A stretch of DNA of 64,000 nucleotides from Halobacillus salinarum (GCF_022919095.1 NZ_CP095073.1:1612001-1676000), one strand, 5' to 3'; shown: positions 42,328 through 51,625, counted from the first letter of the stretch. Numbers and translations are program-made. Notes: a model not told the origin generated them from the letters alone.

Positions 42328-43239
42328 ATGTATCCCTATTTTCTAATGATCTTTGTTGTTATATTTTATGCTGGAAATATTTTAGTAGGTAAGGCTCTGA
42401 ATGATTTACCGCCGTTTACGATTGCATTCTTTCGACTGCTGGTCGCTTTTATGATATTAATGCCGATAGGACTTCGTACTGCTTGGAAAAAACGTTTAAC
42501 GTTTAAGGAACATAAAGGACCTCTTTTTGTATTGACTCTGACCGGGATTACTTTTTTTAACATGTTTGTTTATGGAGCGCTTCAATTTACAACCGCGACA
42601 AATGTCTCTGTATTAGAAACAATTATTCCAGTAGTAACTGTCATTTTGAGTACGGGATTAATAAAAGAAAAATTACAGCGTATTCAATGGCTTGGAATTT
42701 TTTTATCTTTTTTCGGAGCTGTATGGGTAATCCTTGACGGAAGATTCCTAAAGCTTGCGTCTTTGACATGGAACATTGGAGACGGCATCATGATGGGGGC
42801 AGTCATCTCCTGGGCGGTGTATTCTGTGTGTGTAAAGCAGTATATGCATTTATTTCCTCCTTACGCTGTTCTTTTAGTTATGACCGGGATTTCCGTTTTG
42901 TTATTAATGCCGGTCGTCGTTATGGAATGGTGGTGGCTGGGCGTACCGGCTTGGAATACCCCAGACCACATCGCTGGTTTTCTATACCTGGGCATTTTTC
43001 CTTCCTTTTTTGCGTTAGTTTTTTATAATCGTGCTGTTGAATTACTTAATCCATCCCAAGCAGCCATATTCCTGAACTTTTTACCAGTAGTGACTCTATA
43101 TGGAGCTTATTTATGGTTAGGTGAAGCCATTACGTTCATGAAAGTGATGGGAGCTCTCGTGGTGATTGGCGGAGTATTGTTAACTACACAATTCAAAAGA
43201 AAAAGAAGTCAGGTGAATGATTCCCCAAAAAAGCATTGA
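42328..43239 (+). CDS. EamA/DMT-family transporter
   Basis: The 303-residue protein has ten hydrophobic segments in two EamA repeats: YAGNILVGKALNDLPPFTIAFFRL in the first helices (residues 12-36), TATNVSVLETIIPVVTVIL, and in the second half FYNRAVELLNPSQAAIFLNF with LPVVTLYGAYLWLGEAI. DMT members export amino acids or metabolites. GTAAAGGAGGGATTTT precedes the ATG. A basic tail (KRKRSQ) is cytosolic. Substrate unknown. Confidence 0.88.
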   Translation: MYPYFLMIFVVIFYAGNILVGKALNDLPPFTIAFFRLLVAFMILMPIGLRTAWKKRLTFKEHKGPLFVLTLTGITFFNMFVYGALQFTTATNVSVLETIIPVVTVILSTGLIKEKLQRIQWLGIFLSFFGAVWVILDGRFLKLASLTWNIGDGIMMGAVISWAVYSVCVKQYMHLFPPYAVLLVMTGISVLLLMPVVVMEWWWLGVPAWNTPDHIAGFLYLGIFPSFFALVFYNRAVELLNPSQAAIFLNFLPVVTLYGAYLWLGEAITFMKVMGALVVIGGVLLTTQFKRKRSQVNDSPKKH

Positions 43240-43284
43240 AGTAATAGCAATTAAACCTGGATCTTAATGAAAAGAGGGTGAAAG

Positions 43285-44172
43285 ATGGAAAGCCATATTC
43301 AAAAATATGAAAAGATCATAAAGAAAGTGACCACATGGGCTGAAAAGCGATCAGATCTCAGGGTTATTCTCGTCGTTGGTTCGAGAGCTAGAAAAGACGC
43401 ACCTGCAGATAAATGGTCGGATCTCGATGTCGTCTTTTTCACCAATGAACCCGATCAATACCTCTCCTCAGACGAATGGATCAGTGAAATAGGACCGTAT
43501 TGGTTTACGTTTATTGAAGAGACGGCTGTTGGAGGCGGAAAAGAGCGTCGCGTTTTATTTGAAGATGCCATTGATGTTGATTTCTCCGTATTTCCTATAA
43601 AGAGCATGAAGAATTTATTTGAAGACCCGCAAACGAGAAAAGCTTTGCACCGAGGAGTAAGGGTCCTGGCTGATAAAGATGGGGAGTTTCAGGAAATCTA
43701 TAGAAGAGAAGAAACCTATGCAGGTGAAGATCAGCGTCTAATCAATGAAGACGCCTGGATCGAGCTGATCCACGATTTTTTGTATCACGCTGTCTGGGGG
43801 GCGAAAAAATTATTAAGAAGGGAATGGTGGACTGCAAAAGACTGTATCGATCATTACTTAAAGCAGTGCTTGCTTTCAGTTGCAGAATGCCATGCAAGAG
43901 CTAAGTACGGAGCTAATTATGATACTTGGCATAACGGAAGATTTTTTGATCAATGGGCAGATCCTTTTATTCAAGAACAAATAAAGCATTGTTATGCTCA
44001 TTATGAGAAATACGACATGCAGCAGGCGCTTTTACATACTATAAAATTATTTAGACGAATGGCTTTGGAAACTGCGGAGCTCCTGAATTACCGATATCCC
44101 CATGATGCGGATGAATTAGTTGAAAAATGGATAGAAAGCCAATTTCAACAAGAGTCTGAGGCGCAGGTTTGA
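43285..44172 (+). CDS. Aminoglycoside 6-adenylyltransferase-like nucleotidyltransferase
   Basis: The 295-residue protein resembles ANT(6)/AadE: VILVVGSRARKDAPADKWSDLDVVFFT carries the GS(R)...DxD nucleotidyltransferase core (residues 28-54), followed by FTFIEETAVGGGKERRVLF, the second Asp in DAIDVDFSVFP, and a helical C-terminal domain with WWTAKDCIDHYLKQCLL. Chromosomal ANT(6) homologs are common in Bacillaceae and may or may not confer streptomycin resistance. AAAGAGGGTGAAAG precedes the ATG. Confidence 0.85.
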   Translation: MESHIQKYEKIIKKVTTWAEKRSDLRVILVVGSRARKDAPADKWSDLDVVFFTNEPDQYLSSDEWISEIGPYWFTFIEETAVGGGKERRVLFEDAIDVDFSVFPIKSMKNLFEDPQTRKALHRGVRVLADKDGEFQEIYRREETYAGEDQRLINEDAWIELIHDFLYHAVWGAKKLLRREWWTAKDCIDHYLKQCLLSVAECHARAKYGANYDTWHNGRFFDQWADPFIQEQIKHCYAHYEKYDMQQALLHTIKLFRRMALETAELLNYRYPHDADELVEKWIESQFQQESEAQV

Positions 44173-44242
44173 AGATTATTTCAAGGTTGTTCAGAGAATT
44201 AAACAGGAAAAGCCATTTCGGCATAGATGTGGAGGGGAGGCT

Positions 44243-44497
44243 GTGAAGACATTAAGAAAAATAAATATCGTAATTGCGATTATTGGTTTAAGTGCAGGTT
44301 TGTATAACTGGTTTATTCATGGTATAGACTTATCTTTCAATGCCATAACGGCCTTTTTAATTGTAATGTTTTTCCTTTTTGGAATGGAATATGTCCTTGA
44401 CAAGGAAAGAAAGTCGAAGCTTGGTTATGGTTATATTATTACATCACTCATTCTTTTTTCTTTGCTTTTGATCGACTTGTTTAGAAAAGTAATTTAA
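44243..44497 (+). CDS. Small membrane protein (DUF3953-like)
   Basis: An 84-residue protein with three hydrophobic segments and MFFLFGMEYVLDKERKSKLGYGY between the second and third, resembling DUF3953 proteins of Bacillaceae. The start is GTG with GGAGGGGAGG upstream. It lies between the adenylyltransferase and DinB genes, 18 bp before the latter. Function unknown. Confidence 0.7.
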   Translation: MKTLRKINIVIAIIGLSAGLYNWFIHGIDLSFNAITAFLIVMFFLFGMEYVLDKERKSKLGYGYIITSLILFSLLLIDLFRKVI

Positions 44498-44515
44498 TGA
44501 AGGGGGCACAATCAG

Positions 44516-44992
44516 ATGAATAAAAATACATTAGTTAAATCTTTAAGAGGAGAATCGGCCCATGTTTCTCCTAAACAGGTATTTGAAGACATAGATTGGC
44601 AGCAGTCAGGAAGTTGTGTTGATGACTCTCCGTATACTATTTGGGAACTTATTTGGCATATGGACTATTGGCAGAATTTTATTTTAGAGGCCCTTCAACG
44701 TAAACATGTTTCTTTTCCTGTACACGCCAGAGAGACTTGGCCGGATCGGTTAATGCCTGACGATCAAGAAGAATGGACTGAGATGGTTTCGAAGTTTATG
44801 GAAGGGCTGGCACAAGCAGAGAATGAATGTTCATTGGATTTATCTGAGCAGTTCGAGGATTTAGACCATACAACAAGGCTGGACTTGCTGATGGATCTTG
44901 TCATACATAACAGTTATCACACAGGTCAGGCAGTCTTGCTGCGGCGTCAATTAAAAAAGTGGCCGCCTCCAGCTGGAGGACAAACATGGTAA
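44516..44992 (+). CDS. DinB-family protein
   Basis: The 158-residue protein is a DinB/YfiT-like four-helix bundle. Metal-ligand candidates are the His in YTIWELIWHMDYWQ and those in LVIHNSYHTGQAVLLRRQL, the C-terminal DinB hallmark. Such proteins are putative metal-dependent thiol transferases or hydrolases. GAAGGGGGC precedes the ATG. It is possibly co-transcribed with the upstream 84-residue membrane protein. Confidence 0.87.
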   Translation: MNKNTLVKSLRGESAHVSPKQVFEDIDWQQSGSCVDDSPYTIWELIWHMDYWQNFILEALQRKHVSFPVHARETWPDRLMPDDQEEWTEMVSKFMEGLAQAENECSLDLSEQFEDLDHTTRLDLLMDLVIHNSYHTGQAVLLRRQLKKWPPPAGGQTW

Positions 44993-45196
44993 GTACAGTA
45001 AGGAGGCTAACAGGCTGTTAGCCCCCTTATTTGTATTGAATTCGATTGAATAGATTATTCGATGATAAATTCATACTTCCGTCAAAAAGAAAGTGTGAAG
45101 ACACAATTAAAGCTTAGCTTTAATGAGAAATGTATATTTTCCTATTTTAGAGCGAATACTTATACAAATTTTACTCTCTCGGGAAGGAGCTTTAAC

Positions 45197-45343
45197 GTGG
45201 CTGAGAAATACGTGGTTTACTACCAGACGAGTTCGGGCGTAGTTAAGAAAGAACCCATTTTTGCAACGCATAAGGAAAAGGCGCGCGAAAATTATTTGAA
45301 AAACAATCCAAAGGCTAAAATTACACACATTCTTCTGCTATAA
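45197..45343 (+). CDS. Small soluble protein of 48 residues, unknown
   Basis: GTG 45197 is preceded by AAGGAG (45184-45189) with seven bases between; the frame encodes VVYYQTSSGVVKKEPIFATH then a Lys-rich C-terminus (KARENYLKNNPKAKITHILLL region). An open frame extends upstream to 45062 but has no site there. A beta-hairpin-plus-helix shape is plausible. No family recognised. A perfect terminator follows at 45418. Confidence 0.6.
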   Translation: MAEKYVVYYQTSSGVVKKEPIFATHKEKARENYLKNNPKAKITHILLL

Positions 45344-45417
45344 AAGTGTGGGCACTCACTCCATTCAGATTAGTCCTATTGATTTATTACAAAGTTATAT
45401 TCGTACTTTCGTGATTT

Positions 45418-45447
45418 CGCAATTCCTTCTGAGGAATTGCGTTTTTC
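45418..45447 (+). terminator. Rho-independent terminator
   Basis: CGCAATTCCT (45418-45427) and AGGAATTGCG (45432-45441) pair perfectly around TCTG, followed by TTTTTCTTT. Confidence 0.9.
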
Positions 45448-46024
45448 TTTGTGAAAAGGGAAAGCCAGGCATTCTTTCGTGATAAATTCCGGGAAGACCG
45501 CTTATTCAATGACACTTGGAATGGGAGTAAGATGCCAGTATCCTGATAGCTGTTGAAGATTTACAGTGCACTGCATTTTCTTGTTCTGAAATCGGTTAAT
45601 ACTTGTATCTGCCTCTGGTGGAATAGAGAGTCTGCAGTTATGTACAAATTAATGATTTTCCAACAAGAAACTAATCGAATAGTATGACAAGTGGCGGGAC
45701 TATCCTCTTATATTCGGAAATGTGAGGGTATTCATAGTATGAATGCGATATAATGAATAAAAGTGATTGTTATAGGAATAAAATATTTAAGTGTTTGTAT
45801 GGGTTTTATCACCAATTAATATTTAAGCTAAGCCCTTATTCCTAGTTCAAACACATTTTTTAAAAATAACTTATGGACGGAAAAAGTGATATCCTTTACT
45901 TGAATAGAGAGAAGGGTTTCATTCCCATTCGGTATAGTGAGTGTTCTTGGATAAAGCAATAAGTTTAGTGTGAGTCCACAGAGTCTTTCTTGGTAAGAAT
46001 GACATTTACAAGGAGAACAGAACT
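45448..46024. other. 577-bp stretch without a recognisable gene
   Basis: AT-rich sequence with stops in all frames. A -10-like TATAAT occurs near 45753, and AAGGAGAACAG just before 46025 is the ribosome binding site of the RsbT-like gene. No RNA gene, repeat or riboswitch is recognised. Confidence 0.6.
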
Positions 46025-46423
46025 ATGGAAAATTCAGTCGTCATTCCAATTCAAAAAGAAGAGGATATTGCCATAGCACGAAAGACGAGCAGGACCTTAT
46101 CCCGAACACTTCAATTGGGAACCTTAGACCAAACTAGAGTAATGACAGCAGTCTCTGAATTAGCAAGAAATATATACAAATATGCAGGATGCGGTGAGAT
46201 CATCCTTGAACCACATTCTTCCATACATAAGACCGGCGTTAAAATTGTCGCAATGGATGATGGGCCGGGAATCATCGATACTGAGAAAGCATTGATTCAA
46301 GGATACTCTACTTCAGGGGGCCTTGGGGCGGGAATACCAGGGGTAAAGCAATTGATGGATGAGTTTGAAATTCATTCGTCCCGCGATAGAGGAACGACTA
46401 TTACAGCAATCAAATGGCAGTAA
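46025..46423 (+). CDS. RsbT-like anti-sigma-factor-pathway Ser/Thr kinase
   Basis: A 132-residue GHKL-type kinase close in length and pattern to RsbT (133 residues): AVSELARNIYKYAGCGEI (N box), VAMDDGPGIIDTEKAL (G1), YSTSGGLGAGIPGVKQLMDEF (G2 region) and GTTITAIKW at the end. RsbT switches between the RsbR/RsbS stressosome and the RsbU phosphatase. No rsbR, rsbS or rsbU is adjacent; a terminator follows. It may be an orphan paralog wired to another sensor. AAGGAGAACAGAACT precedes the ATG. Confidence 0.85.
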   Translation: MENSVVIPIQKEEDIAIARKTSRTLSRTLQLGTLDQTRVMTAVSELARNIYKYAGCGEIILEPHSSIHKTGVKIVAMDDGPGIIDTEKALIQGYSTSGGLGAGIPGVKQLMDEFEIHSSRDRGTTITAIKWQ

Positions 46424-46438
46424 CGAAATATTATGCAT

Positions 46439-46463
46439 CCCCATCCTTTGTGATGGGGTTTTT
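46439..46463 (+). terminator. Terminator after the RsbT-like gene
   Basis: CCCCATC (46439-46445) and GATGGGG (46452-46458) pair perfectly around CTTTGT, followed by TTTTT. Confidence 0.88.
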
Positions 46464-46642
46464 AGCGGGAAATAAGTATTCCTCATGCACTGAAGAGGCA
46501 ATATTTTCATTTTCTTTTTAAATTATTTCATTAATTATACAAAATATTACAATAACTCTTGAAAAATAGCATAGATCGTGATGTACTTGAATTGGATATA
46601 AAAGTAATAATATCCAAAATAATACATAAGGAGGAGAACTGA

Positions 46643-47074
46643 ATGGTAAGGAAGCTGTTATTTGCAGGAGTAATGTTTTTTGGAATTTTAGCCGGTGGCA
46701 ATCAGGCTGTTCACGCAGATAGTGACAAGAATTGCGATGATTTCAGTAATCATGATGCAGTTATGGAATTCTGGTATGACAATGGCTATGATGAAAACAA
46801 TGACCCGCATGGTTTGGATGGGGATAACGATGGACTCCCGTGTGAAGTGTCATCAGATGCATGGAATTCCTTTGTAGCTGATAAAGAAGATTCAAATTCA
46901 GATGACGGAACAACCAGTGACGAAGACTCGTCCGCTGCAGACACGAATGAGTCTATGGATGAAGGGGGAGAACTTCCGGATACCGCGACAAATAATCCAC
47001 TGATGATGATCATTGGCCTTGGTGTCATCGCGGTTGGTGGTTCATTCTTTATTCGCAGAAAACAAGCTCAATAA
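46643..47074 (+). CDS. Excalibur-domain surface protein with LPDTA sorting signal
   Basis: A 143-residue secreted protein: signal peptide (MVRKLLFAGVMFFGILAGG, cleavage after AVHA near residue 26), Excalibur Ca2+-binding motif DGDNDGLPCE (about residues 59-68, with paired Cys 31 and 67), an acidic Ser/Asp linker, then LPDTA, a hydrophobic helix and RRKQAQ. This C-terminus is a cell-wall sorting signal of the class D sortase type. AAGGAGGAGAACTGA precedes the ATG. A class D sortase gene follows, making a dedicated pair. The linker is markedly acidic, as in halophile surface proteins. Confidence 0.9.
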   Translation: MVRKLLFAGVMFFGILAGGNQAVHADSDKNCDDFSNHDAVMEFWYDNGYDENNDPHGLDGDNDGLPCEVSSDAWNSFVADKEDSNSDDGTTSDEDSSAADTNESMDEGGELPDTATNNPLMMIIGLGVIAVGGSFFIRRKQAQ

Positions 47075-47097
47075 TGATTTTAGGATAGGGTATAATG

Positions 47098-47130
47098 AGG
47101 GCAGGCGTAATCGCCTGCTCTTTATATTTT
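47098..47130 (+). terminator. Hairpin between surface protein and sortase genes
   Basis: GGGCAGGCG (47099-47107) pairs with CGCCTGCTC (47112-47120), one G-T pair, then TTTATATTTT. Probably a partial terminator lowering sortase expression relative to its substrate. A TATAAT at 47090-47095 lies just before it. Confidence 0.65.
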
Positions 47131-47148
47131 TAAAAAAGGTTGGTTGTT

Positions 47149-47751
47149 ATGAAGAAGGTTGGCATTTTCGTTATTTTGCTGGGACTGGGAATCTTTTTGT
47201 ATTATGGGTTTAATTGGTGGCAACAGCGGCAAGCGATCCAGGAAATGGATAATCAAGAGCTGAATGAATACCTTGGTTATGACGATACTTACAAAAAAGC
47301 TATCCAGTTAAACACAGAGGAAAAGAGTACTTCCTTCCAAAAAGGAGACAGAATCGGTCAGCTGAGTGTTCCAGAAATTGAAAAAAAGTATCCAGTCTTT
47401 TGGGGTACAGATCATGAAACATTAAAATCAGGAGTAGGGATGTATGACTCCCAATGGACGGTTCAACCAAATCAGACCGGGCACGTATTTCTAGCCGGCC
47501 ATCGTGATACCGTCTTTGAAGAAATGGGGAAGCTGAATATTGGAGACGTGGTAGCTGTAGAATTTAAAGGAAGTACATATATCTATCAAATCAGAAAACT
47601 GTTTGTTACGGAAAAAGATGATCGAAGTGTCATCACAAAAAAAGACAAGTCATTTTTGACTATTTCCACTTGTTATCCATTTCAGTTTGTAGGTGATGCC
47701 CCTTACAGGTACATTATTCAAAGTGAATTGATTGATGTGAAATCAAAGTAA
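47149..47751 (+). CDS. Class D sortase
   Basis: The 200-residue protein has an N-terminal membrane anchor (residues 4-20) and a sortase domain: GQLSVPEIEKKYPVFWGT, catalytic His in VFLAGHRDTVFEEMGKL, Cys in LTISTCYPFQFVGDAPYRY with the Arg following. The GHRDT...TLTTC-like pattern with FVGDAPYR is class D (YhcS type). It should anchor the LPDTA protein encoded 75 bp upstream to the cell wall. ATG 47149 is favoured over TTG 47140, given AAAGG about nine bases before. Confidence 0.9.
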   Translation: MKKVGIFVILLGLGIFLYYGFNWWQQRQAIQEMDNQELNEYLGYDDTYKKAIQLNTEEKSTSFQKGDRIGQLSVPEIEKKYPVFWGTDHETLKSGVGMYDSQWTVQPNQTGHVFLAGHRDTVFEEMGKLNIGDVVAVEFKGSTYIYQIRKLFVTEKDDRSVITKKDKSFLTISTCYPFQFVGDAPYRYIIQSELIDVKSK

Positions 47752-47758
47752 CCGCTCT

Positions 47759-47797
47759 GCCTTCCTGATAACAGGTAAGGCGAACTGACTCTTTTTT
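47759..47797 (+). terminator. Probable terminator after the sortase gene
   Basis: GCCTTCCTG and CAGG-T-AAGGC pair around ATAA; a T run (47792-47797) follows ten bases later. Confidence 0.5.
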
Positions 47798-48002
47798 GAC
47801 AAATGGCTGAGGGAATAGCAGAGAAAACGTCCTTCACCATTAGATAAATCGGTTTACTTGTAACTATTGATTAGAAGCATGAAAAAGGAATAAACAAGCT
47901 GATTTTCTTGAAATTCCCGCTTGTTATCGATAGGATGAGGGCATTGGTTTGTGAAAATTGCAATATTGGGAAGTTATTTATCTTCCAGGAGAGGAGGATT
48001 TG

Positions 48003-49370
48003 ATGCGTCACCTTACCAAGTACTTATACATATTTTATTCATTCATATTCTTTCTAAATGTGGTCCACATCTTCTGGAACAATCCCTCTCTTTACACTGG
48101 AATAGGAATAATGGGGATAATTATGATTCTCCTTAATTTTCCGAGAGCTGATCGTGTCTTTCAACTTCTAGGAGGAATACTTCTAGCCGTTGGGGCATTT
48201 TTCTTTCTCTCAGGGGAGTCTTCTATCCGAGAGATCCCGGGTTTTTTTGCCGAAAATATAGGGTTGTTGTTTCTTTTATCTATGCTTCCCTGGATGAACA
48301 GCGTCGTGAAAGCAGGGAGGTATACCCATTTACTTCAAGCACTGCTTGGAGGGAAGAGCAAGGGGATGGGGGCGCTTTATGTAAGAAGCGAGATTACTAT
48401 GGTTTCTCTGGCTGCATTCCTTAATCTATCTTCTGCGACGATTTCTCAGGATTTGCTTTTGAAACAATTAAAAAAGAAGCGGAAAAAAATAAGAGACAGC
48501 TTTATATCTATGGCAACTTTAAGAGGATACTCGCTTGCTTTGTTATGGAGCCCGCTCGAAATATTACTGGCAACTTCTATATTTATAACCGGTGCTAATT
48601 ATATAGAAGTTCTCCCCTGGATGCTGCTCGTGGCCATATTAGGATTTATTCTTGATAGCAGCATTGGAAGACTGTTTTTCCGGAAACATCAAGCTGAAGT
48701 TGATATTCCTTCTTCCCAGCATAATGGGAAAGATCGAAAGAAATTGTTACAATTTATTGTTGCTCTTGTATTGTTTTTGATTGTTGTTGTACTTCTCGTA
48801 AATGTAGTTCAGTTGAACTTTCTGTTTGCAGTGACTATCGCTATCTTTCCGTTTGCATTTGTATGGTCTGTTTTAATGAAGCGCAGAAAAAGCTTTTTGC
48901 GCATAGGCTGGCCGGCATGGAAGCAGCAGACTAATCATTTAAATAATTTTATCGTTTTATTATTATCTTTATCGTTTCTTACAGAATCCTTAAATGCTTC
49001 TCCCTATTTGAAGTACTTGCAGCAGCCCATTGTAGCTCTGGATGGACATCCTTTATTAATTATGTTGTTTATTCAAGGTGCATTTCTAGTAATGACTTTA
49101 CTTGGAGTCCACCCTCTGGCTACTATGGGAATTTTTGGAGGGGTAGGCAGCCTGCTCATGGATGCTCTTCCTACTGTGACGTTAACTGTCTTATTAGCGA
49201 GCTGTTCTATTGCTACCGTTCCATCTGCTCCATATGGTCTTATCGTTACCATTACTTCGGTTGGACTGAGGATGAATCCTTACCAAATTGTACTCAAGAA
49301 CCTTCCTTACAGTTTATTATGTGGACTAGTCGGCATAGGTGTTGCTTTATTGACCCTTCTGATTTATTAA
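48003..49370 (+). CDS. Polytopic membrane protein, unknown (possible transporter)
   Basis: A 455-residue protein with roughly 12 hydrophobic segments and a basic loop LLKQLKKKRKKIRDSF near the middle of the first half. The two halves each contain a Ser/Thr-rich re-entrant-like stretch (LNLSSATISQDLLL and SCSIATVPSAPYGLIVTITS), reminiscent of ion-transporter (DcuC/ArsB-like) superfamily proteins; LGVHPLATMGIFGGVG in the second half fits too. The family is not recognised and the substrate is unknown. ATG 48003 has GAGGAGG upstream. A terminator follows. Confidence 0.65.
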   Translation: MRHLTKYLYIFYSFIFFLNVVHIFWNNPSLYTGIGIMGIIMILLNFPRADRVFQLLGGILLAVGAFFFLSGESSIREIPGFFAENIGLLFLLSMLPWMNSVVKAGRYTHLLQALLGGKSKGMGALYVRSEITMVSLAAFLNLSSATISQDLLLKQLKKKRKKIRDSFISMATLRGYSLALLWSPLEILLATSIFITGANYIEVLPWMLLVAILGFILDSSIGRLFFRKHQAEVDIPSSQHNGKDRKKLLQFIVALVLFLIVVVLLVNVVQLNFLFAVTIAIFPFAFVWSVLMKRRKSFLRIGWPAWKQQTNHLNNFIVLLLSLSFLTESLNASPYLKYLQQPIVALDGHPLLIMLFIQGAFLVMTLLGVHPLATMGIFGGVGSLLMDALPTVTLTVLLASCSIATVPSAPYGLIVTITSVGLRMNPYQIVLKNLPYSLLCGLVGIGVALLTLLIY

Positions 49371-49395
49371 AGAGGGAGAAGTCTTTTCGAAACAA

Positions 49396-49437
49396 GAAAG
49401 AAGCCGCTCCAATGAATGTTGGACCGGCTTCTTTTTA
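49396..49437. terminator. Bidirectional terminator
   Basis: AAAGAAGCCGCTCCAA pairs with TTGGACCGGCTTCTTTTT (one mismatch) around TGAATG, with A and T runs on opposite sides; it serves the membrane-protein gene and the convergent sspH. Confidence 0.88.
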
Positions 49438-49620
49438 ATCCTGGGTTTCTTTTAATTCGTATAGAGGCACTTCCTGGACGATGTTAGGCTGATTCATTGG
49501 ATGAATGCGAGCCATTTCATTTCTCTCTATGACTTCTTCGATATAAACAGAGCGTTTGTCATGAGTTACTTCTATCATACCAGGAGAGTTAAAGATTTCC
49601 TTAGCTCGTTCTTTGTTCAT
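49435..49620 (-). CDS. sspH: H-type small acid-soluble spore protein
   Basis: The 61-residue protein matches SspH: MNKERAKEIFNSPGMIEVTH at the start, SVYIEEVIERNEMARIHPM in the middle and VPLYELKE at the end. H-type SASPs are made in the forespore. AAGGAGGCTGGAATGTA precedes the ATG. This gene shows that the host is a spore former. Confidence 0.9.
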   Translation of the reverse strand: MNKERAKEIFNSPGMIEVTHDKRSVYIEEVIERNEMARIHPMNQPNIVQEVPLYELKETQD

Positions 49621-49746
49621 TACATTCCAGCCTCCTTTTCTATGGCCTTAATGTACACCGGAATGCGGGCAATTATTCATCATAGATGAGTTTTAAAAAA
49701 GCTGCTACCTTTGGCTTTCTATTGCAAGGAAATTGATAGCAATGGA

Positions 49747-50295
49747 CTAAAGGCGGGTGAACAAAGAACGATCGCTGCGCAAAACCGTAATAAATCCGTC
49801 TAAAATGTCATGAGTAGGAGTAAAGCCTTTTTGTTTGTAAAAATTTAATGCCTGGTGATTCCCGTTTGAAACAAAAACAAAATAATCCCCTACGTTTTGA
49901 AATTGACTCAGCCAATTCATGGATTTATTAAAAAGAACTGACCCAATGCCAAATTTTCTATAACCTTCTTTTAAATAGAATTGAGAGAGGCAGCCCACGT
50001 GGTCATTACTGACCGAAGCAAGGTCGAAGAAGGTGGCAAATTCATTGTCATACGCTTCTTTAGGAGAGATATTCGAGTACACATAGCCAATCAGTTCGTC
50101 ATGATCTTTTACGACGACTGTAAAATTATGTTTGGCATGCTGAATGGAAGGAAGAAGACGAGTTTCAAAATTCATGGAATCAAACCGTTCGGGTGTTATA
50201 TGGGCGATAGATTTTTGATAATTCATAAGCTGGTTGCATAAGTCACGACATTCCTCAATATTAGCGTCAGGAATAACTTCATAAGTTACATTCAT
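49747..50295 (-). CDS. GNAT-family N-acetyltransferase
   Basis: The 182-residue protein has the GNAT acetyl-CoA motif region YLKEGYRKFGIGSVLFNKSM (R/Q-x-x-G-x-G/A type) and a C-terminal NHQALNFYKQKGF segment. Acceptor unknown. ATG 50295 follows AAGGGGATTG; the TTG at 50304 would be only one base from it. It is a single gene. Confidence 0.88.
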   Translation of the reverse strand: MNVTYEVIPDANIEECRDLCNQLMNYQKSIAHITPERFDSMNFETRLLPSIQHAKHNFTVVVKDHDELIGYVYSNISPKEAYDNEFATFFDLASVSNDHVGCLSQFYLKEGYRKFGIGSVLFNKSMNWLSQFQNVGDYFVFVSNGNHQALNFYKQKGFTPTHDILDGFITVLRSDRSLFTRL

Positions 50296-50559
50296 TGTTT
50301 TCAATCCCCTTCCTGTTCCTCTTCATAACATGAGTTCCTTTTCTTGATTAAGAGTCCTATCATTTATCCACATTAATTATATCAAAACTCAAATGGTCTT
50401 GGTCAGTTCGTGTATTTGTAAAGGTCACCGATGAAATGACAGCGCCTATTCAGAGCGAGTTCAAAATTGCCTGGAATTTGAAGCTCCGCTATAATTTTTA
50501 GTACATCTAGAAATCAAGATACCTCGTGGATACTTACGAAATCGTAGGGGGAATTAATA

Positions 50560-51471
50560 GTGGAAAATACTTTGCACACGGACGCATCGATACAAAACTC
50601 CATGTTTCAAGCCATTAATCAAAACCTTGCTATCATTCAATTTGGAAAAGACCGTAGAGTTTCTTACGTGAATTCAATTTTTGCAAAAACTATGAAATAT
50701 AATGTACCAAGTGATCTATTCGGTCTTCACCATAAGACATTCTGCTTTGAATCGTTTTCGGAAAGTGATGAATACGAATTGTTTTGGCGAAATTTGTTAG
50801 AAGGCAAAAGTTTTCAAGATAAGATCAATCGTAGAGATGCGAAGGGAAATGAGGTTTGGCTGGAAGCCACGTATATGCCGGTTTATAAAGGCAGGGAGGT
50901 AATTGGCGTATTAAAGGTCGCGACAGATATTACTGATCGGCAGAATAACTTGAACGACGTAGTAAACAGTCTCCAGCAAATGTCTGAAACACTTAATAAG
51001 AGAGCGGATGAAGGTGTGAAAAATCATAAAGAGTTAAGTGATAAAATTGAAAAGATTGCAGCCATTTCCATGGAAAATACAGAAACTTTAAACGGGTTAA
51101 AGCATCTGGCCAATGACATACAAGGGGTTGTAAAAACGATTAAGGATATTGCGTCCCAAACGAACCTGCTCTCTTTAAATGCAGCTATTGAAGCGGCCCG
51201 GGCGGGAGAGTATGGAAAAGGATTTGACGTAGTGGCAAAAGAGGTAGGAAAGCTGTCCACACAAGTCCAGCAATCTATAGGAGAAGTCAATCATACCATT
51301 GAAACGATTACGAGCGGCATTTCTAATATTACGACTGGAACTCTTGCGATTCAGAGCGATGTTGAAGAAGGCGTGAAACAGATTAACATAGCGGAAAGCG
51401 GTTATCAGCAGGTGGTAACCGCTGCGGATTTATTAAAGAAAGAAGCAGATAAGCTTACGGCCATCGTATAG
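50560..51471 (+). CDS. Soluble PAS-domain methyl-accepting chemotaxis protein
   Basis: A 303-residue chemoreceptor-like protein without transmembrane segments. Residues about 10-130 form a PAS domain ([40 protein letters not shown] then TDRQ), and residues 150-303 a signalling coiled coil with the hairpin tip [25 protein letters not shown]. The coiled coil is short, ending soon after the tip, as in cytosolic receptors. It probably senses redox or a small molecule via PAS. GTG start with TAGGGGGAATTAAT upstream. Confidence 0.87.
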   Translation: MENTLHTDASIQNSMFQAINQNLAIIQFGKDRRVSYVNSIFAKTMKYNVPSDLFGLHHKTFCFESFSESDEYELFWRNLLEGKSFQDKINRRDAKGNEVWLEATYMPVYKGREVIGVLKVATDITDRQNNLNDVVNSLQQMSETLNKRADEGVKNHKELSDKIEKIAAISMENTETLNGLKHLANDIQGVVKTIKDIASQTNLLSLNAAIEAARAGEYGKGFDVVAKEVGKLSTQVQQSIGEVNHTIETITSGISNITTGTLAIQSDVEEGVKQINIAESGYQQVVTAADLLKKEADKLTAIV

Positions 51472-51625
51472 TCAAAACTTTACAAGAACAAAGAACCATG
51501 TTACTTTTTAAAAGGTGAGAAGTGAATAAGCTTTTCGCAAACACATGAACGAGAATTTGACGGTTAGAAAATGAATAACAGCATTCCTTTGGCGGGAATG
51601 AGCTAGACAAATAGAGCTAGACATA

